Shown here: one piece after another, positions 26,901-33,136 of the stretch
Layout of the letters: the number at the start of each line of letters is the position of its first letter
Numbering within the stretch: the stretch's first letter is position 1
NCBI GenBank assembly: GCA_023249105.1
Contig: JAHFDG010000022.1
Span: forward strand, 1-56,332
DNA from: Candidatus Methanoperedens sp.
GTDB lineage: Archaea > Halobacteriota > Methanosarcinia > Methanosarcinales > Methanoperedenaceae
Length of the DNA stretch: 56,332 bases
Reading direction: 5' to 3'
Position numbers and translations under genes: made by a program
The notes under the pieces: model-generated
The model's input: the letters and a program-made list of their open reading frames with translations, nothing else
Databases searched by the model: none
Told to the model about the DNA's origin: nothing

Positions 26901-28488
26901 TCAAATCATAATGAGTATAATTCTTATTTGAGATATTTGCAATTGCAGGGTCAACCTTCATGTCAATCGGCGATTTTCCCGTCAGGTTGTGGCAGTCCAT
27001 ACACCACTTGCCGCCGTAGGCGCCGACAGGGACTATATGTGAGTCAAGTTTATTATTTTCAGTATGGCAGTTGGAACATTGTTTGGTTTTTGAATGGTTC
27101 TTGGCAGTCCCGCCATTCGAGGTGATGTTCAGCCAGCCGTCTGTTATATTGTGGCAAGACCAGCACTGGTCATTAATATTAGTGTAATCAGTACTCCTGT
27201 TCGGGAGACCTGCCACCTGATGCAACCCACCTGTTCCTGTGCCAGGTGCGCCGCCGCCTGCATGGCAAAGTTCACAAGGGACTCCTTTGGTTGTTGAAGA
27301 GTGATTGTGGGATTTGCTCTGCCCGGGAGTTTGCGACCAACCTTTCCAATCTACGTTAAAGAGTTGAGAACCTGTGATTTTGGTGGTTCCATTGCTCCCG
27401 GCTTGAGTACCATGGCAGACTGGATAACCTCCGGTTCCATTTCTGGGCCCTTGATACCAGGAGCATGATGGTCTTTTATTATCTGGTATTCCGTCACCGT
27501 TTTGATCTCCAGATGCGGCACCAGTGGTAATAGCAAGAACACTTCCAATTAGATAGTCATAGGTGGTGGTGGTAGTAGAGCCACCATGGCAAAGAACACA
27601 AAAGCTTGCATTGCTATTATCCCAGGTAGTCTGATTCCTCAAACTTAATGTATTAGTCCCTAACTTATAATCCCAATCAGCAGAATCAGATTCACCACGA
27701 GATATACCCCTCAATCTTTCCGGATCATCATACAGGATAGTATTGTTTGGGCCGTGAGTACCCAATGCATACTGATAGCCCCAGTGGCATACAGTACACA
27801 CCACACCATCATGCTGGCCTGCACCATGGGCAGTACCTATGGTCTTATCGTGCCTACAACCCATATTCCCGAAAATTACAGAGACATTCGTTTTATAGGT
27901 AGTGCCATTATACTTTAACGTAACATTTATTGATATATTTAAATGGTCAGTGAGTGGAGGTTTAGTGGCTAAACTCAATGTACGAACAACATTGGTATTG
28001 CTTGAGTTAAAAATTCCATCTACATCATTATCTGTAAAGGCGGGGAATGCAACATAATTATAATATGTTCCTCCTGTGGAAATAACAGTATAGAAAGGAT
28101 AGTTAGCCAGCCCTGGACCTGAGTGATTCCATCTCTCTACATCTCTCAATGCAGCACTTATGTTCGATGCAGGAATGCCTTTTACAATATTGCCGTCGGA
28201 ATCAAGCAATACCACAAAAAGATTTGGTTGCTGACTGAAAGATCCGTAAGTATCTGTGCCTCGGGTAGTATCTATTGTAGGTGGTTGAGTCCATAAATAT
28301 GCATAATCCAGGTACACCTGTTTATCTGTAAAAACCACCACCTTGTACGGTGGCGTGTACGCACTCGCCGTCTCTGCCATAGCAAACAGCGCCGCTAATA
28401 CCACAAAAACCAGCAACGCGGCTCTCGCTGCATGACATGCAATTATTTTTTGATATTTTTCACTATCCTGCTTTGCATTCGAGGACAT
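17923..28488 (-). CDS. Giant multiheme c-type cytochrome (3521 aa, ~70+ hemes)
   Basis: An exported protein with a signal peptide (hydrophobic core about residues 22-36, cleavage near ETASA, 43). Residues 45-225 are heme-free and beta-rich. By hand count I find about 70 CXXCH motifs, six CX4CH (for example CADAGCH, CTNSSCH, CTSNKCH), one CX3CH (CQYSCH) and one CX5CH (CFGSSPCH), the first near residue 228. A heme-free insert at about 785-1165 looks like a jelly-roll domain. Many extra His residues could be second ligands, and N-X-S/T sequons are very dense. No TM tail, S-layer domain or sorting signal is visible at the end (TSTGTLRKR). Such proteins conduct electrons outside the cell in ANME archaea. 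It is the first gene of an operon with the propeller protein. Frame is open throughout. Confidence 0.93.
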   Translation of the reverse strand: MSSNAKQDSEKYQKIIACHAARAALLVFVVLAALFAMAETASAYTPPYKVVVFTDKQVYLDYAYLWTQPPTIDTTRGTDTYGSFSQQPNLFVVLLDSDGNIVKGIPASNISAALRDVERWNHSGPGLANYPFYTVISTGGTYYNYVAFPAFTDNDVDGIFNSSNTNVVRTLSLATKPPLTDHLNISINVTLKYNGTTYKTNVSVIFGNMGCRHDKTIGTAHGAGQHDGVVCTVCHWGYQYALGTHGPNNTILYDDPERLRGISRGESDSADWDYKLGTNTLSLRNQTTWDNSNASFCVLCHGGSTTTTTYDYLIGSVLAITTGAASGDQNGDGIPDNKRPSCSWYQGPRNGTGGYPVCHGTQAGSNGTTKITGSQLFNVDWKGWSQTPGQSKSHNHSSTTKGVPCELCHAGGGAPGTGTGGLHQVAGLPNRSTDYTNINDQCWSCHNITDGWLNITSNGGTAKNHSKTKQCSNCHTENNKLDSHIVPVGAYGGKWCMDCHNLTGKSPIDMKVDPAIANISNKNYTHYDLNHNSDAANSSRICWGCHTNNSLVRNGRVNATNLSVDEHPGGYDAPRNCTSCHNNTNASINFGAPQTYRHTWYAPDMRTTAVTYCPDCHAKDEEVNAWNEEVYPPKTDNESASHYGENRTSFFLPLEGKREYCGYCHQNEATVMGPFKNPDNKVRGDHASQISTPGCGNATCHEEGRMHDDTIVVPKFTEANISSTCQNPACHQQNNYNFHNSTLTCWDCHMGNVSNTTGTWIHPIQFIQYNGNFTGAALTSATCYDCHKSTNTDITIKNLSGKTSPKVYGQAHSNDPGNGTKWGDYWKYTPTTYEFVDYRIIGNGTIDPAHPFENIKVPSNDYMQLNETKRGSGDGITVPFNMKERQINGPPVPNWTSATSASGSSGSMVTASQDATKGNPAGSLKASLKTGSKAGTYNGYVWWNYSFYYKPNTTYGFAYTNASVDYNITVGSANAQNVYLNLVKPSGTVVTLASASSSTNTGWVSMSNNSFASALNEDGSVTPYNIQLYTVLLGTTASRTQTINYDNILLKIQEKVWNRYEIELITTDIPVNGSSKLGMSYQAHMENTSLSIYNKTSGAFDMLDTLDKGVFYDYVIDINSTHHINSTDGKTGNVSVKFVDTDQSEMDAVTDVFHIRYLYVYTDRGLQYPCEQCHSPNKHYVYPAIGSPDTFKGSNKYNSTNLSNSTWCVQCHWDKASNYSDMIREFNVTRKPPENIPPEITGNKTYGNFTKSKDDKTAYVNHTGPSYSDMNDSGCFLCHGKSGDTTSSQFVHNVQVGAGGNRKCVTCHNTSASNTQYKKVDVDALRKGMHANLKNASANVSNASNPIELACWACHGDGLFNNSEDHHPSIKTCDKCHTNTTGKLNYSSATRVYEHIPQGLITPEANITANSVASWSCADCHNNSINTTALVNDNDPINARTGHYGLNRTGGKLMYDYSAPPKGNSEDCNYCHKGNNNNMTKWGVNTSTTKNLNNKASHSGYTNNDCGGCHNSNLTNTFTFHVEEMNEGAGGASNPNCKSCHNISDTNQQRGHVDYPAFNISIHGGINTTAGADENEPCWACHGNGNSEGHNTTGDAFGKGNYVNPYVCADCHVSTGVRYVWATGKGALNVSEHFTNGTDIKASYNATVTFSCLKCHQDIGEMLLYNNDTDYNKTTAWTSGGDNYNGTIGGNNSPYHYGRKRTDIRSGANTSCAYCHQNSSTAFASVMQNPSVNKSIFEHTDNGTKNVTGRACADAGCHNTGFIHNSTLTKPVVSNWTQGKYDYCAPCHRESGISTKKVRGHNTSNISTPGMDCGYCHNASSQGQASGALRIHSTRLANKSTANSTCETCHRDVTYVPAGRIIKTHYPNATTEKGNTSESGRTCELCHSISVANKLHQSTVKKPNYDCQSCHRNGYKTSPYNATTAKASINSFLHDNTTHAPTNQSGCERCHNTTNRQEIFHFTDYANGTSVAPGWASWTNGTQANCIDCHRNKTNQAPFYALFSSSPTHTSATLDGCYNCHTDVSTHDSNPKALHYVVQAPGNANCTLCHDLAGEASKKIDVAAMNKSDSIHLNLNKDATVVKASPFYAGDSKRCWACHGNGTEPNSHPANFKNAYKCADCHVPSGGRNTNYTPNNTILNVTEHYRGGSDIKTAAATYCTDCHNKTEMLKSNSDTALSVTNPANDSVSHYGMKRSDIRPGTSANCSYCHQNSSTAFENVMLGSLNKSIYEHTENGTRNTTGRSCTNSSCHASGYIHNSTLTKPAVQNWTANSKDYCAPCHKAGDGNATKYVYAHNTSNISVVSMDCGYCHNASSQGATSNGALRIHSIQLTNTSATNSTCAACHRDSKYVGASRVINTHYPGAPAGKANTYLSAWDCEECHGWAYGAKMHNQGLIKKPNYDCNSCHNASGASQYKANATPFVNVTRHDNTSHNGANINCNSCHNNTNRLEPFHFTQWSNGTVEAPGWSGWVNGTRANCTVCHITYANQAPFFAEPGTYPNWHKGNYGSTLNDCYQCHSNLTVLNASDIRVPVEMHNVTRAIDWGNCNACHANKYGGAPKVDNASLSAANSMHATIDGATASNINPSCKACHGGNVSIHKNSSVNSCTYCHIAGKTKYGAKNVSEHILNGSYANTTVNTSRYQQVFCDLCHNNSLAGFNDDTQGSSNATAAHYGQNRSASKLMGGTTNSTDCMFCHKNGSNMAKWGVLSTSNANINNRGDHNVYSANNQCYECHVDSKGIPVTFHAEELNQGTGSNPNCINCHNIGSSNKNIDFTATNASNNIHKNLNSGANAAGYDSANKPCWACHGNGTATAHINTTYKAPKLCESCHINTSAPYGAPQVKEHFRNGSEIKATNATNNTRSCLACHQNISEMLLSNNDPDAGSFDAEGDGVNGTNISAYHYGKKRADLRSGANTSCLYCHQNLSSVFPLTDTNRSIYEHTSSTANITNATLTCTSNKCHATGLIHDANLTKPAVQVWTPGSKDYCAPCHRPGNSNATRYVYSHNTTATPIGDDCGYCHNSSSQGINGSIVKLHSSTLTNSTSPVIYSGCQGCHNATTTYVGAAKQIVSHMPNASQYRGNTSTSDYDCNSCHNMSGKPSMHSIGMNRSNGTCDTCHFNRISPYKSTKKVIASNDYNHTYAGVKTCNISQCHNASGAALGFHLDKYAAGIVADPERVNSVWSDRNDTGNGFTDTLYVDCIDCHRQHNNTYPFTNSVGYEANITGENKKAHTATDSIDSCYNCHTNRSGSHDRYMVHNVTIEPLEGGPACIKCHNLSAPAGQGFPTNRVNHTILNNSVHRNLTNYTAWNDSKKPNTILLDSACWTCHVTDIANVPSNSHPDRGGPSAERAFQCEECHTSGGNISYFNPQVYENATKIYKHYAGLAFSNKLVFNSSKECFECHRNSLFSIDNILYTNNYKYKNEANVSHYSDRNGLPVTNETKSGCNLCHSGGLKDYGNAREMPSNHSRMGGSPTPCQYSCHNSDTSVNITLHESRMGIYLGVGGCFGSSPCHVQTSTGTLRKR
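18500..24260 (-). repeat. Tandem heme-module duplications inside the giant cytochrome
   Basis: Three copies of a two-part module are visible in the protein. Part A runs from CWACHGNG through YHYG.KR, AYCHQNSS, EHT, KDYCAPCH and CGYCHNASSQG to a CNSCH/CQSCH; part B runs from a CHN.TNR/F.FH segment through CIDCH and CYNCH to a CTLCH. A copies start near nt 23765, 22210 and 20090; B copies near 22650, 21175 and 19060. A third module X (HYG.NR, CHK, MAKWGV, NPNC..CHNI) precedes the first and third A copies (near 24260 and 20600). The protein therefore grew by segmental duplication. Confidence 0.8.
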
Positions 28489-28513
28489 TTTTTGCTTCCT
28501 ATCCGATTATTCC

Positions 28514-28637
28514 CGTTTTCCCCGTTTTAGAATGATGAACAAATGAAATAAATATGAATATATCACAAAAGCTGTAACAAGATTTAAAAAAATCCGCTAC
28601 GCTACCTTTTTAGCGTTTTAGCGTTTTCCCCGTTTTA
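28514..28637 (-). promoter_or_regulatory. Leader region of giant cytochrome with 16-bp direct repeat
   Basis: The plus-strand 16-mer CGTTTTCCCCGTTTTA occurs twice exactly, at 28514-28529 and 28622-28637, that is 26-41 and 134-149 bases before the cytochrome start. An extra TAGCGTTTTA overlaps the second copy. These could be regulator sites or leader elements. TATA-like tracts lie at about 28548-28564 and 28580-28593, so the promoter cannot be fixed. The gap 28489-28775 holds no gene. Confidence 0.45.
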
Positions 28638-28775
28638 CTGCCCTGATAAATGCTATCTCCCTGTTAGGATTTATAGGTTTCGTAATGTTTTGTATAAATA
28701 ATATTAATAATGATGAAATGAATTTAATGAAAAGTTCTAACAGTTTAAGCAAAAGGATTTTGTTTATTGTTTTCC

Positions 28776-29060
28776 TTACGGCAAATTCCCTTCCCCGCTC
28801 AACTCATGCTGCCGCTCGATATTCATCTTTATCAAAATCTCAAAAATCCTCTTGACCTCTTCACCATCCAGCCCCCTCTCAGTCGCCGCATTCGCCACCC
28901 TGTCCAGCACAACCTTATTCTGCTCCACATCATTAATCTGCATTCCTGCTGCTTTCTTTGCCTCAAGCACATCCCTGGCGAGCGCTGTCCTCTGCTCGAT
29001 AAGGTTAAGGATATGCGTATCAAGCTTCTCGATTTTCGCTCTTATCTCTTTTAGCGGCAT
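28776..29060 (-). CDS. Chorismate mutase (AroQ type)
   Basis: A 94-residue all-helical protein that converts chorismate to prephenate for Phe and Tyr. The pattern MPLKEIRAKIEKLDTHILNL, then RTALARDVLEAKKAAG and DVEQNKVVLDRV, matches the monofunctional AroQ fold, with the Arg/Lys and Glu positions expected in the active site. The start lies within the end of the shikimate kinase gene (10-base overlap), so translation is coupled. It is the last gene of aroC-sepS-aroK. Confidence 0.85.
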   Translation of the reverse strand: MPLKEIRAKIEKLDTHILNLIEQRTALARDVLEAKKAAGMQINDVEQNKVVLDRVANAATERGLDGEEVKRIFEILIKMNIERQHELSGEGNLP

Positions 29061-29902
29061 GCTTTTCCACCCGTATTATTTACCTTTGTCCTTATCACTT
29101 TTCCGCCCATCCTGCCCCACACAGGCTCAAGCTTATCAAGAAGTTCAGGGCTTCCAAGCGCGGTATAAGCCGGCCCCGTCCCGGACAGGCTCACGCCCTC
29201 GATTCCCACCTCAAGCGCCGCCATCATGGGCTCTGTGCTGAAGCCAAGCGCGGCGCAGTAGAGGAATCCGTTAAGCGTCATGGCTTTTTCGAAATTCCCG
29301 GCGAGGGCTTCTTTATACGCAAGCTCAACCCATTTTCCTATGAGCCTTGAGCGCCCCACATTGGTTGCTGAGCTAAATACCTTTTTTTCGGGCGCAAGGA
29401 TTAGCACCTCAGAATCGCGCTCAGCCCTGCTTATAAGCTCCATTTTCCTGTTATCCGTAATCACAAATCCACCAAGCATGGAAGCGCAGGCGTCATCGAA
29501 TGCGCCTGTGATAGTCACTTTGGCATCAAGCGCCGCACGGACGCCTATTTTAACAGCCTCATGGGACGGAAGTTTTTCACCCAGCGCATTGAGGGTCGCA
29601 AGCACCGTGGCATTGGCAGCCGCGCTTGAACTCTTAAGCCCGCTTGCAACCGGGATTTCGCTTTTTGTGGCGACCTTTGCGCCAGATGTTGAGCCGAATC
29701 GCGAAAGGGTGAGTTCAACGCAGCGCTCGATAAGGGTAGTATCGCCGCCCTCTTCCATGTACCCCTTGATCTTTTTATCATCGGTCAAGATAACTTCAGC
29801 TTCCGTTTTCAGGTCAATGCCAAAGGCTGCCCCTTTCCATGTGGCGATTGCGTTGATTATCGTTCCGGCGCCGTATGCGCAGGCGTAGCCTGATTGCTTC
29901 AT
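29051..29902 (-). CDS. aroK: Archaeal shikimate kinase (GHMP family)
   Basis: A 283-residue GHMP-fold kinase that phosphorylates shikimate. The ATP loop PVASGLKSSSAAANA (about 84-98) and the late GTGPAYTAL motif are clear. Archaea use this homoserine-kinase-like enzyme in place of bacterial AroK. It overlaps the sepS stop by 4 bases and the chorismate mutase start by 10 bases. Confidence 0.9.
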   Translation of the reverse strand: MKQSGYACAYGAGTIINAIATWKGAAFGIDLKTEAEVILTDDKKIKGYMEEGGDTTLIERCVELTLSRFGSTSGAKVATKSEIPVASGLKSSSAAANATVLATLNALGEKLPSHEAVKIGVRAALDAKVTITGAFDDACASMLGGFVITDNRKMELISRAERDSEVLILAPEKKVFSSATNVGRSRLIGKWVELAYKEALAGNFEKAMTLNGFLYCAALGFSTEPMMAALEVGIEGVSLSGTGPAYTALGSPELLDKLEPVWGRMGGKVIRTKVNNTGGKACR

Positions 29903-31512
29903 AATATTTCCATTCTAACGGTCGTAAAAACAGGCCCTCGCGTATCAATCTTTTTCTTTAATCCAGTAATATAACGCTGCGCAATGGGGTCTATCCTGAT
30001 ATTTATCTCGGAAGGCACCTTGATAATCCTGGCTCTTGTCTCAGAGCCGCTTCTATTCTTTACAGCATCCTCTATTTCTTTGGCGCAGCGCGCGGCGAAG
30101 GCATCGATATACCGAATACCCGAAGTTACGCCATTCTTGAATGCCTCGTCCCATCTCGATGTTCTCGGCAATCCAAGAATGTCGTTTTTAAGGGAAATAA
30201 TCTCATTCATCGCAGCAGGACCGCACAGCTTCGTATTCTCCTCGGGTTCAACGACCTTGACCCTGATATTTTTATCAAACAACTGCCCTTCCCATGCTGT
30301 GAATTCGCAGGGGCTCGGCGTATTCCCGTACTGCTCGCATATTTTTACGATGGCCTCCTGAATCTGCCTGCCCGTTTCTGTCGCAGGTGCATCCTCTACG
30401 AATACCATAGATGCAATTTCGCTATCCGACATCACCCAGCCGGTCTTGTACTGGAACTGCGGATACGTGAGCGCGCGGACATCTGTTGAATCGTGCAGTA
30501 TCATCGCAAGACGCTCAACGCCCATCCCCAGGTTCATAACCGGGTACGGGATATTATATTGCGAGAGCGCAGAGGGCGAATAAATCCCGAACGTGGCAAC
30601 TTCCACCCAGCCGTCCTTGTATTTCGTCTTTGAACCTACAAGTTTCGGATGGTATGCAAACACCTCGGTCTGCGTATCAGGCACATAATACTTGCTCCTT
30701 TTCTCATCGGGCCTGAAAGTAAAATTTGAGAAACCGAATTGAGATAGCAGACCCGCTGCCACAGCTTTCCCGTCATCCACGCTCACATTCTCATCAATTA
30801 TGACGCAGGATGCCGAATAGTAAGCCATAAGGCGCGTGGCGTCCTCCGCCTGCTCCCGCCTGAAGACCCTGTCCACGGAAAAGAGCTTAAGGGGCGTCTT
30901 TCGATAATCGATCATTTCTCCAAGGCTTATGAACCATCCTGAGGTCATGTGGCTTCTAAGGGTATTCTGGGAACAAGCAGGAACAAGTGATTTGAACTCC
31001 GGGAAAACATGGTCTATCATTACAGCAACTTTTGAATCCGGGACTTTCAATTCCGATGCTATCTCAGGCACAAGGTCATCCCCTTCTATCTCGCCTTTCT
31101 TGTACGAATGAAATATCAGTCTTATCTTCTCGATTCCTTCGCCGGTGATGTCGCCCAGGATGGTTTTTATCTCTCTTATCCTTTCATCCGATATCCCGAC
31201 ATTCGGTCTTGGAAGCCCGCCGACATAGAAGCAGCGGTCAAGGACCGCAAGCGCCTCGTATCCGAATTGTTTGTGGATATCCCTGTCCTCCACGATAATA
31301 GGATTCATGAACTCTTCAAAACCGAGGCGCATATAGGCGTCGCGAAGGCGCTGGATGGTGTCAAAAACAGGATGCGGCTTGCCATACTTCAATGACACAC
31401 GCGGATATTTTTCATTGATTCCAGGACTGGAAACGTATTTTTTCCCTTCATTCCAGGCTGCGTCAAAGTCAGCCTTTGTTGCTTCTTTAATTTCGTCAGG
31501 ATTGAATTTCAT
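29899..31512 (-). CDS. sepS: O-phosphoserine--tRNA(Cys) ligase SepRS
   Basis: A 537-residue class II aminoacyl-tRNA synthetase that charges tRNA-Cys with O-phosphoserine, later converted to Cys-tRNA by SepCysS. It resembles alpha-subunit PheRS: motif 2 is seen around FSVDRVFRREQAED and motif 3 around NLGMGVERLAMIL. Conserved SepRS segments include RSHMTSGWF. The length matches the family. This indirect Cys route marks methanogens and relatives. It lies between aroC (5-base gap) and aroK (4-base overlap); SepCysS is not in the window. Confidence 0.93.
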   Translation of the reverse strand: MKFNPDEIKEATKADFDAAWNEGKKYVSSPGINEKYPRVSLKYGKPHPVFDTIQRLRDAYMRLGFEEFMNPIIVEDRDIHKQFGYEALAVLDRCFYVGGLPRPNVGISDERIREIKTILGDITGEGIEKIRLIFHSYKKGEIEGDDLVPEIASELKVPDSKVAVMIDHVFPEFKSLVPACSQNTLRSHMTSGWFISLGEMIDYRKTPLKLFSVDRVFRREQAEDATRLMAYYSASCVIIDENVSVDDGKAVAAGLLSQFGFSNFTFRPDEKRSKYYVPDTQTEVFAYHPKLVGSKTKYKDGWVEVATFGIYSPSALSQYNIPYPVMNLGMGVERLAMILHDSTDVRALTYPQFQYKTGWVMSDSEIASMVFVEDAPATETGRQIQEAIVKICEQYGNTPSPCEFTAWEGQLFDKNIRVKVVEPEENTKLCGPAAMNEIISLKNDILGLPRTSRWDEAFKNGVTSGIRYIDAFAARCAKEIEDAVKNRSGSETRARIIKVPSEINIRIDPIAQRYITGLKKKIDTRGPVFTTVRMEIL

Positions 31513-31517
31513 AATTT

Positions 31518-32615
31518 CTATTTTTCTCCGATAACCGGGTTTATGAACCCTCCCCTCATCATCTGGTCAACAAGCACTAGCGCCACCATGGCTTCCGCTA
31601 CTGGGACAATACGGGGCGGGATTGAAGGGTCATGTCTCCCTGTGATTTTTATTCTTGTATCTTTCATAGTGCCAATATCAACAGTACGCTGTTCCTTCGA
31701 TATGGAAGGCGTTGGTTTCACGGCTATCCTGCATATTATTGGCTCACCGTTACTGATTCCACCGAGGATCCCGCCTGCATTGTTGGTTAGCGTCCTGATT
31801 TTATCATCACACAGCGCGATGGGGTCATTCATCTGGCTTCCTTTCATCTCTGCACATTTAAACCCTGCCCCGAACTCGATACCTTTTACGGCGCCAATGC
31901 TCATCAATCCGCGGGCAAGCTCCGCGCTCAATTTATCAAATACCGGCTCCCCGACCCCTGCGGGAACGCTTGTTCCTATTATTTCAACTATCCCGCCAAT
32001 GCTATCCCCTTCGCTTCTTGCAGCGTGAATCATAGCCTGCATCTCTACAGCAGCTTCCATATCCGCGCACCTTACAGGGTTTTTTTCAGTATTTTCCCTT
32101 ATATCTTCTATACTCACTGGTTTTGCGCGAATTCTCCCAAGTTCGACCACATGACCGAGAACTTCAATACCCTGAAGTAAGAGGAGTTTCTTTGCGACCG
32201 CACCTGCTGCCACGCGCCCAATGGTTTCCCTCGCGGATGACCTGCCTCCCCCGCGCCAGTCACGCAAGCCGTATTTTAATTCATAGGTAAGGTCTGCATG
32301 CCCGGGGCGCGGAGTATTCTTGAGTTCTTCGTATTTGCTTGAATCCACGTCCAGGTTTTCGACCATTATTGATATCGGCGCGCCTGTCGTCTTTCCTGAA
32401 AATACGCCTGACAAAATCTCTGCTTTATCATCTTCTTTTCTCCGGGTTGTTATATCGCTCTGCCCCGGTCTTCTTCGGTTTAACTCCTTCTGGATATCGG
32501 TTTCATCAAGCAGAAGACCTGCAGGGCATCCGTCTATCACCACGCCCACACCATGACCGTGGCTCTCGCCCCATGTTGTGATCCGAAACAGTGTGCCAAA
32601 GGTATTTCCAGCCAT
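31518..32615 (-). CDS. aroC: Chorismate synthase
   Basis: A 365-residue enzyme that converts EPSP to chorismate with reduced FMN. Signature motifs are [19 protein letters not shown] at the start, [36 protein letters not shown] and GGISNGEPI. It is full length and is the first gene of the aromatic/SepRS operon. It shares a 49-base divergent promoter gap with a ferredoxin. Confidence 0.95.
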   Translation of the reverse strand: MAGNTFGTLFRITTWGESHGHGVGVVIDGCPAGLLLDETDIQKELNRRRPGQSDITTRRKEDDKAEILSGVFSGKTTGAPISIMVENLDVDSSKYEELKNTPRPGHADLTYELKYGLRDWRGGGRSSARETIGRVAAGAVAKKLLLLQGIEVLGHVVELGRIRAKPVSIEDIRENTEKNPVRCADMEAAVEMQAMIHAARSEGDSIGGIVEIIGTSVPAGVGEPVFDKLSAELARGLMSIGAVKGIEFGAGFKCAEMKGSQMNDPIALCDDKIRTLTNNAGGILGGISNGEPIICRIAVKPTPSISKEQRTVDIGTMKDTRIKITGRHDPSIPPRIVPVAEAMVALVLVDQMMRGGFINPVIGEK

Positions 32616-32664
32616 GCGCTATTATTTATCTTTATTGTTTATATATGTGCTTGGAATTACAATT
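32616..32664. promoter_or_regulatory. Compact divergent promoter of aroC and ferredoxin
   Basis: Only 49 bases separate the two start codons. On the plus strand TTTATATATG (32638-32647) is centred about 23 bases before the ferredoxin ATG, which predicts a leaderless mRNA. On the minus strand an AAAGATAAATAATAG tract gives a similar short-leader layout for aroC. Confidence 0.55.
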
Positions 32665-32871
32665 ATGATTGAGATTTTCATCGATAACGAAAAATGCACA
32701 GGTTGCGGGGAATGCATCAGGGTTTGTCCTAAAGGTCCGAGGATTTACAGGATTGTGGAGAAAAACGGCAGGAAGGTGGCTGAAGTTGTGGACAAAAGTT
32801 TCTGTATCGGATGCACCACCTGTGTAACTGCGTGTAAACCAGGAGCCATCCGGTTGGAGCGTGGCTGGTAA
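32665..32871 (+). CDS. 2[4Fe-4S] ferredoxin
   Basis: A 68-residue electron carrier. The two cluster motifs are CTGCGECIRVCPKG and CIGCTTCVTACKPGAI. I start it at MIEIFID: the in-frame upstream residues are hydrophobic and unlike a ferredoxin, and a TATA box sits where a leaderless transcript would begin at this ATG. The first motif ends CPKG rather than CPxxAI, a small variation. Partner enzymes are not evident from neighbours. Confidence 0.88.
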   Translation: MIEIFIDNEKCTGCGECIRVCPKGPRIYRIVEKNGRKVAEVVDKSFCIGCTTCVTACKPGAIRLERGW

Positions 32872-33096
32872 AACAATAATACCATGACCATTAAGAAAGC
32901 CAGGTAATAAACGATATCAAATCAAAAAATTGTAATGATAATGAAACCACTCCCCAACCCGTCCCAACCAGCTCCTTCCCCTTTCAGTTGGTTCATCATC
33001 ATCTACATCATACCTTTTATGGTAGCACTGATAAAAACAATGTTGTGAAAAAATTATCACCATGATAACACGAATATTGGCAAAATGTGAAAAGAT

Positions 33097-33128
33097 TTAT
33101 TATAAAGCAACGCAGTGATACTATAGTA
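33097..33128 (+). promoter_or_regulatory. TATA box and palindrome before the RHH gene
   Basis: A TTATTATA box at about 33097-33104 is followed by the perfect 10-bp palindrome TACTATAGTA (33119-33128), just 8 bases before the start codon of a ribbon-helix-helix protein, a good site for autoregulation. The gap 32872-33096 shows no gene. Confidence 0.4.
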
Positions 33129-33136
33129 GTACTTTT

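Noticed and set aside
17923-28488. S-layer domain or membrane tail in the giant cytochrome
   Set aside because: The end of the protein is polar (TSTGTLRKR) and no S-layer-like domain was recognised in the heme-free parts.
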